Source of the DNA: Alkalihalobacterium elongatum
GTDB taxonomy: Bacteria; Bacillota; Bacilli; Bacillales; Bacillaceae_F
Direction: 5' to 3'
Length of the DNA: 64,000 bases
NCBI RefSeq assembly: GCF_019024285.1
Contig: NZ_WMKZ01000002.1
Coordinates: 186,001-250,000 of the forward strand
Within the stretch, counting starts at the first letter, position 1. Every line of letters starts with the position of its first letter. The position numbers and the translations under genes are program-made. The notes under the pieces are model-generated. The model ran no database searches, was not told the DNA's origin, and was given only the letters and a program-made list of their open reading frames with translations. Below are positions 60,421 through 64,000 of the stretch, piece after piece.

Positions 60421-60472
60421 AGGGTGACTCAATCTGTACCTTTTGGATACAAGCTATTGATTGAGTCACCCT
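60421..60472. terminator. Long hairpin after yjzC
   Basis: 14-bp arms AGGGTGACTCAATC (60421-60434) and GATTGAGTCACCCT (60459-60472), extended inside by TGTACC/GGATACA. T tails are weak. Confidence 0.75.
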
Positions 60473-60482
60473 TGCTTTTCAT

Positions 60483-60662
60483 TTATGGCTTACGTTTAGG
60501 CATCCATTTTCTATTTTGATTTGATGCTTGTGGGAACGTATCTCCAGCCTTTAATTTGATTGATTTTGGATTTTGTACCATACTGCCTGTCTCACCTATT
60601 TCAACATAAATTCCGTTGTTCGGAACCTTTTGACCTGGTACAAATTGGTGGTTTTGTCCCAT
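60483..60662 (-). CDS. yjzC: YjzC-family small protein
   Basis: 59 residues, the exact family length: MGQNHQFVPGQKVPNNGIYVE, GETGSMVQNP, IKLKAGDTFPQASNQNRKW. Widely conserved in Bacillus next to argF; function unknown. ATG at 60662 after AGGGGTG. Confidence 0.92.
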   Translation of the reverse strand: MGQNHQFVPGQKVPNNGIYVEIGETGSMVQNPKSIKLKAGDTFPQASNQNRKWMPKRKP

Positions 60663-60965
60663 AAATTTCACCCCTTTTCAATGTACATTTATTAATATAA
60701 CCACTTGCAGTTTTTTTACGTATCGTCTAGAAAACGAAACTACTTTAAGTGGTTTTTTGCTTCATCCTCCACTGTGAACTAGGTGAACGATGGGTTGTTA
60801 CTGGTGCATATCTCCCACTTAGCAACTTTTTCCTTAAAGGCTTAAAGTCGGAATTTTAGCGCCATTTAAATGAGTTTAAAGCAGTCCATATCAACATATC
60901 TGAAATATTAAAAAGCGTGTTGGGCTCTACATACCCAGCACGCTTTTTATAAAATTTAATGAATA
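60663..60965. other. Intergenic stretch between argF and yjzC
   Basis: Contains an AACCACTT/AAGTGGTT pair (about 60700-60756, then TTTTTT) and an unexplained, less AT-rich segment at 60760-60890. The segment has a 36-codon minus-strand frame without a good site. The argF terminator closes it. Confidence 0.45.
60911..60947 (-). terminator. argF: Terminator after argF
   Basis: 14-bp stem AAAAGCGTGTTGGG (60911-60924) with 60934-60947, one G-U, A and T tracts. Confidence 0.92.
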
Positions 60966-61928
60966 TTACTTAATTACTGATGCCAGTATTGCTTTTTGAA
61001 CATGGAGGCGATTCTCTGCTTCATCATAAATGACGGAATGCTTACTATCATCAATTATTTCTGCAGTTACTTCTTCCCCTCGGTGTGCAGGCAGACAATG
61101 TAAGAATATATAATCGCTCTTTGCATAACTTACTAATGAATGATTAACTTGAAATGGTCCAAATGCCTCTTCACGCTCTTTTTGTTCAGATTCAAACCCC
61201 ATGCTTGCCCATACGTCAGTATAGATGATATCAGCATCCGATACTGCTTCGATCGGATCGTTTGTAATAAGTATCGTTGCACCAGTAGTTTTGGCAACTT
61301 CCTGTGCTTTTTCAATAATATCACTATTCATTTCGTAACCGACTGGTGTTGCAACAGCAATATCCATACCTACTTTTGCAGCAGCTATAACTAAAGAATG
61401 AGCAACATTATTTCCATCGCCAACATATACAAGCTTATTACCTTGAAAACTTCCTTTATGTTCATAAATAGTCAATAGGTCCGCTAAAGCTTGGCAGGGA
61501 TGGTAAAAATCAGTAAGTGCATTTATAACTGGTACCGTTGAATATTTTGCAAGTTCCTCTACTTTTTCATGGCTATTCGTACGAACCATGATTGCATCTA
61601 CATAACGAGATAATACTTGTGCTGTATCAGAAATAGGCTCTCCTCTTCCAATTTGGAGATCACGAGGGCTTAAGAATAATGCATGTCCCCCTAATTGTGT
61701 CATGCCCACTTCAAATGAGACACGGGTTCTTGTCGACGCATTTTCAAAGATCATTCCTAAAGATCTTCCTTGAAGGACATTCGAAATTTTCCCGTCTTTT
61801 TGTTCTTTCTTCATCTTGCTTGCCAATTCTAGTAAGTAGAAGATTTCGTCCGAACTAAAATCAAGTAATGTCAAAAAATCTTTTCCTTTAAGTTGTTTAG
61901 CATCTATTTTCGTTTCATATTGAAGCAT
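60966..61928 (-). CDS. argF: Ornithine carbamoyltransferase
   Basis: Joins carbamoyl phosphate and ornithine to citrulline in arginine synthesis. 320 residues. Carbamoyl-phosphate loop STRTR (NASTRTRVSFEVG), HPCQALADL, ornithine-side DVWASMGFE and HCLPA (FLHCLPAHRG). AAGGATGTG before the ATG. It follows carB by 49 bases and ends in a strong terminator, so it is the last gene of the arginine operon as in B. subtilis. The operon promoter and any ArgR boxes are outside the window. Confidence 0.97.
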   Translation of the reverse strand: MLQYETKIDAKQLKGKDFLTLLDFSSDEIFYLLELASKMKKEQKDGKISNVLQGRSLGMIFENASTRTRVSFEVGMTQLGGHALFLSPRDLQIGRGEPISDTAQVLSRYVDAIMVRTNSHEKVEELAKYSTVPVINALTDFYHPCQALADLLTIYEHKGSFQGNKLVYVGDGNNVAHSLVIAAAKVGMDIAVATPVGYEMNSDIIEKAQEVAKTTGATILITNDPIEAVSDADIIYTDVWASMGFESEQKEREEAFGPFQVNHSLVSYAKSDYIFLHCLPAHRGEEVTAEIIDDSKHSVIYDEAENRLHVQKAILASVIK

Positions 61929-61977
61929 TTGATCACATCCTTAACTTGAGTTCGAAAAGAGGACAAAAGAACCCCTC

Positions 61978-64000
61978 TTATACACTTGATTTTGTTCGAT
62001 GCATCCATTCTTGAATGGAAATAACCTCATCTGCATTTTCATTTATACTATCTAGCATCATCGCTAACGTTGTCGTTTCTGTTATGACAGTTACCCGATT
62101 TTTCAACGCTTGCTGTCTTTGTTCTTTCCACGTTTTATACCCTTTTTTAGGTATACTGATATAAGCTACTGCATCCTCTTGTTCAACCCATTCATTAAAA
62201 GGTAGCTGGATGCTATTAGGAATTTGCTGCTCTTCTTGAGCAATGGAAAATCCTAAATCTATTATTCTTTTTGCAAGTGGTTGAAATTCGGTGAGTTCTT
62301 CTTCTGCAACGTTGACAAAAATAATACCTTTTTTACGGTACAATGGCGGAATATGACCTTCACTCCAAGCAAAAGCTTTCTTCATCGCCTCTTCGACTGT
62401 ATTACCAATACTAATTAATTCTCCTGTAGACTTCATTTCGGCTTCTAATATCGGATCTAACCCACCGAGCTTACTATACGAGAAGATAGGTGCTTTTACT
62501 GTGAAATAATTAGTTTCAGGTAGAAATCCTGTTGGTAACCCAAGACTTTTTAATGACTGACCTAATAATAGCTGTACTGTTACATCCACCATATTCAAAC
62601 CTGTTACTTTACTCAAGATCGGAACGGTTCGTGATGCTCTTGGGTTAATCTCAATCACATAAAGTTGATTTTGATAAAGGACAAATTGAATATTAAAGAT
62701 ACCTTTAAAGTCCATACCCTTAGCAATCTTCTTCGTATATTCATAGACTACTTGTTTTACTTGTTCAGCAAGGGAAAATGGCGGTGTCACTGCCATACTG
62801 TCCCCAGAATGAACACCAGCTTTTTCAATATGTTCAAACATACCAGGAATTAATATTTCCTCACCATCCGTAAGGGCGTCAACTTCTATTTCAACTCCAG
62901 GATAGTACGCATCTATTAAAATTGGAAAGACGATTGTTTGGTCTTTCATATTAATATAATTAATCATCTCATCACGGCTCGTTACGACCACCATTCCTTG
63001 ACCACCGATAACATAAGATGGTCGAAGTAATACTGGGTAGCCAAGCTTCTCTGCTTGCTCAATTAAACCTATTTCATCATATACGGTAACACCTGGGATA
63101 TGGGGAACATTTACACGTTTCATAAAGTCGTAAAACCTTCCACGATCCTCAAGCTGATCAATCGTGTCCATTGTCGTGCCATAGAGATGAACACCAGCTT
63201 GTTCTAGCCCCTGTACAAGTGAAATGGCCGTTTGCCCACCTAATTGGACGATAACTCCTTCAACCATCTCAAGGTCAATCACATTTAACACGTCTTCGAC
63301 TGTTAATGGTTCAAAATATAGACGATCCGCCATTTCATAATCGGTACTTACTGTTTCTGGATTATTATTAATAATGATTGCTTCATAGCCAAGCTTCTTT
63401 AAACTAATCGCACCATGAACTGAACAATAATCAAATTCAATACCTTGCCCTATTCGGATTGGTCCAGAGCCGACTATAAGAATTTTTTTCTTATGACTTG
63501 AAACATCTACATCATGTTCACCATGCCAGCTTGAATAATAATAAGCGGTATTTGCTGTAAACTCGGCTGCACACGTATCGACCATCTTATAAGAAGGGTT
63601 AATACCGTATGATTTTCTCTTCAATCGAACTTCTTGCAAAGTTACTTTCCATACTTGGCTCATCCATTCATCAGAAAATCCGAAGCGTTTATATTTAATA
63701 AATTCCTCTTTATTTACCTCATCAAGGGAAGTCTTTTTAATCTCATTCTCCAAATCAATTAGCTGTTTAAAGCTAGTTAAAAAGAATAAATTTATCTTCG
63801 TCTGCTCATGTAAGCTATCGATAGTAATCCCTCGACGTAATAATTCTAAGATGGCGAAAAACCGTCGATCATCTGCTTTTTCTACAACATTCCAAAGCTC
63901 TTCTTCATTCCACTTCTTAAGAGCAGGAAGTTCTAATCCTTCTGCCTTTACCTCTAACGAACGAACTGCCTTTTGAATACCACTCTCTAAGTTTCTTTCT
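61978..64000 (-). CDS. carB: Carbamoyl phosphate synthase large subunit (5' end outside window)
   Basis: Open frame continues past 64000; about 673 C-terminal residues are visible, beginning in the first half (ERNLESGIQKAVRSLEVK). The second ATP-grasp half is complete: KKILIVGSGPIRIGQGIEFDYCSVH, NNNPETVSTDYEMADRLYFEPL, LLRPSYVIGGQGMVVV, EIEVDALTDG and EINPRASRTVPI. The short MGS-like allosteric tail is at the end. Neighbour argF shows it is the arginine-type paralogue. A TTG at 63753 is internal, not the start. Confidence 0.96.
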   Translation of the reverse strand, partial: ERNLESGIQKAVRSLEVKAEGLELPALKKWNEEELWNVVEKADDRRFFAILELLRRGITIDSLHEQTKINLFFLTSFKQLIDLENEIKKTSLDEVNKEEFIKYKRFGFSDEWMSQVWKVTLQEVRLKRKSYGINPSYKMVDTCAAEFTANTAYYYSSWHGEHDVDVSSHKKKILIVGSGPIRIGQGIEFDYCSVHGAISLKKLGYEAIIINNNPETVSTDYEMADRLYFEPLTVEDVLNVIDLEMVEGVIVQLGGQTAISLVQGLEQAGVHLYGTTMDTIDQLEDRGRFYDFMKRVNVPHIPGVTVYDEIGLIEQAEKLGYPVLLRPSYVIGGQGMVVVTSRDEMINYINMKDQTIVFPILIDAYYPGVEIEVDALTDGEEILIPGMFEHIEKAGVHSGDSMAVTPPFSLAEQVKQVVYEYTKKIAKGMDFKGIFNIQFVLYQNQLYVIEINPRASRTVPILSKVTGLNMVDVTVQLLLGQSLKSLGLPTGFLPETNYFTVKAPIFSYSKLGGLDPILEAEMKSTGELISIGNTVEEAMKKAFAWSEGHIPPLYRKKGIIFVNVAEEELTEFQPLAKRIIDLGFSIAQEEQQIPNSIQLPFNEWVEQEDAVAYISIPKKGYKTWKEQRQQALKNRVTVITETTTLAMMLDSINENADEVISIQEWMHRTKSSV

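Noticed and set aside
63753-64000. TTG at 63753 as a start for carB
   Set aside because: The frame stays open to the window end and reads as normal CarB sequence upstream of it, so it is internal.

Overview
The window is a low-GC, Gram-positive chromosome segment from a member of Bacillaceae. Strong AGGAGG-type ribosome binding sites precede almost every gene. The gene content is that of the Bacillus subtilis argF-yjbO region, read here from right to left: carB, argF, yjzC, yjaU-like, epimerase, med, comZ, fabH, fabF // yjaZ, yjbA, trpS // yjbC // spx, yjbE, mecA, coiA, pepF, spxH, yjbI, yjbJ, yjbK, yjbL, yjbM, nadF, yjbO. Against this backbone the window carries several inserted blocks. Several features (a Na+-type bicarbonate carrier, MpsC-like protein, DHH-CBS-poly(A)-polymerase fusion, an RND pump, GGTGCC-type palindromes) suggest an alkaliphilic or halotolerant relative rather than B. 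subtilis itself. That placement is inference.

Layout. 1-6.1 kb: tail of an unknown gene, then yjbO-nadF-yjbM-yjbL on the minus strand and yjbK, yjbJ, yjbI-spxH on the plus strand (stringent-response alarmone, NADP, redox and Spx control). 6.4-15.8 kb: ABC exporter, pepF, coiA, cardiolipin synthase, mecA, yjbE and spx. 16-24.5 kb: an accessory block lying between spx and yjbC, made of an RND efflux pair (plus strand) and a three-gene minus-strand cluster (glycosyltransferase, GMC oxidoreductase, FG-GAP/VCBS protein). 24.5-33.8 kb: yjbC, a dispersed non-coding repeat, a DUF4015 protein, a Mn2+ (yybP-ykoY) riboswitch driving a Na+/Ca2+-exchanger-family gene, a thiol-disulfide oxidoreductase, a glycolipid-type glycosyltransferase, trpS and yjbA.

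33.9-53.6 kb: yjaZ and then an 18 kb block absent from the B. subtilis order. Its most striking part is 36.9-39.2 kb: a consensus promoter, a structured leader ending in a strong intrinsic terminator, an MpsC-like (DUF2294) gene, an SbtA-type sodium-dependent bicarbonate transporter and a protein that looks like a beta-carbonic anhydrase stripped of its zinc ligands. I regard this as the best candidate for an undescribed system. The block also contains a D-Ala-D-Ala carboxypeptidase, a CAP protein, a SleB-type hydrolase, an AAE-type exchanger, an ABC transporter pair, a DHH-CBS-tRNA nucleotidyltransferase fusion, a compact sigY operon, a CoA transferase and an LCP ligase. 53.6-64 kb: fabF-fabH under a recognisable FapR operator, comZ-med, the yjaU region, yjzC, and argF plus the C-terminal two thirds of carB, which runs off the window end.

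Most convergent gene pairs are separated by hairpins, many built on the same AGAGGCTG stem. Several genes too short for standard ORF calling have excellent ribosome binding sites and are listed.
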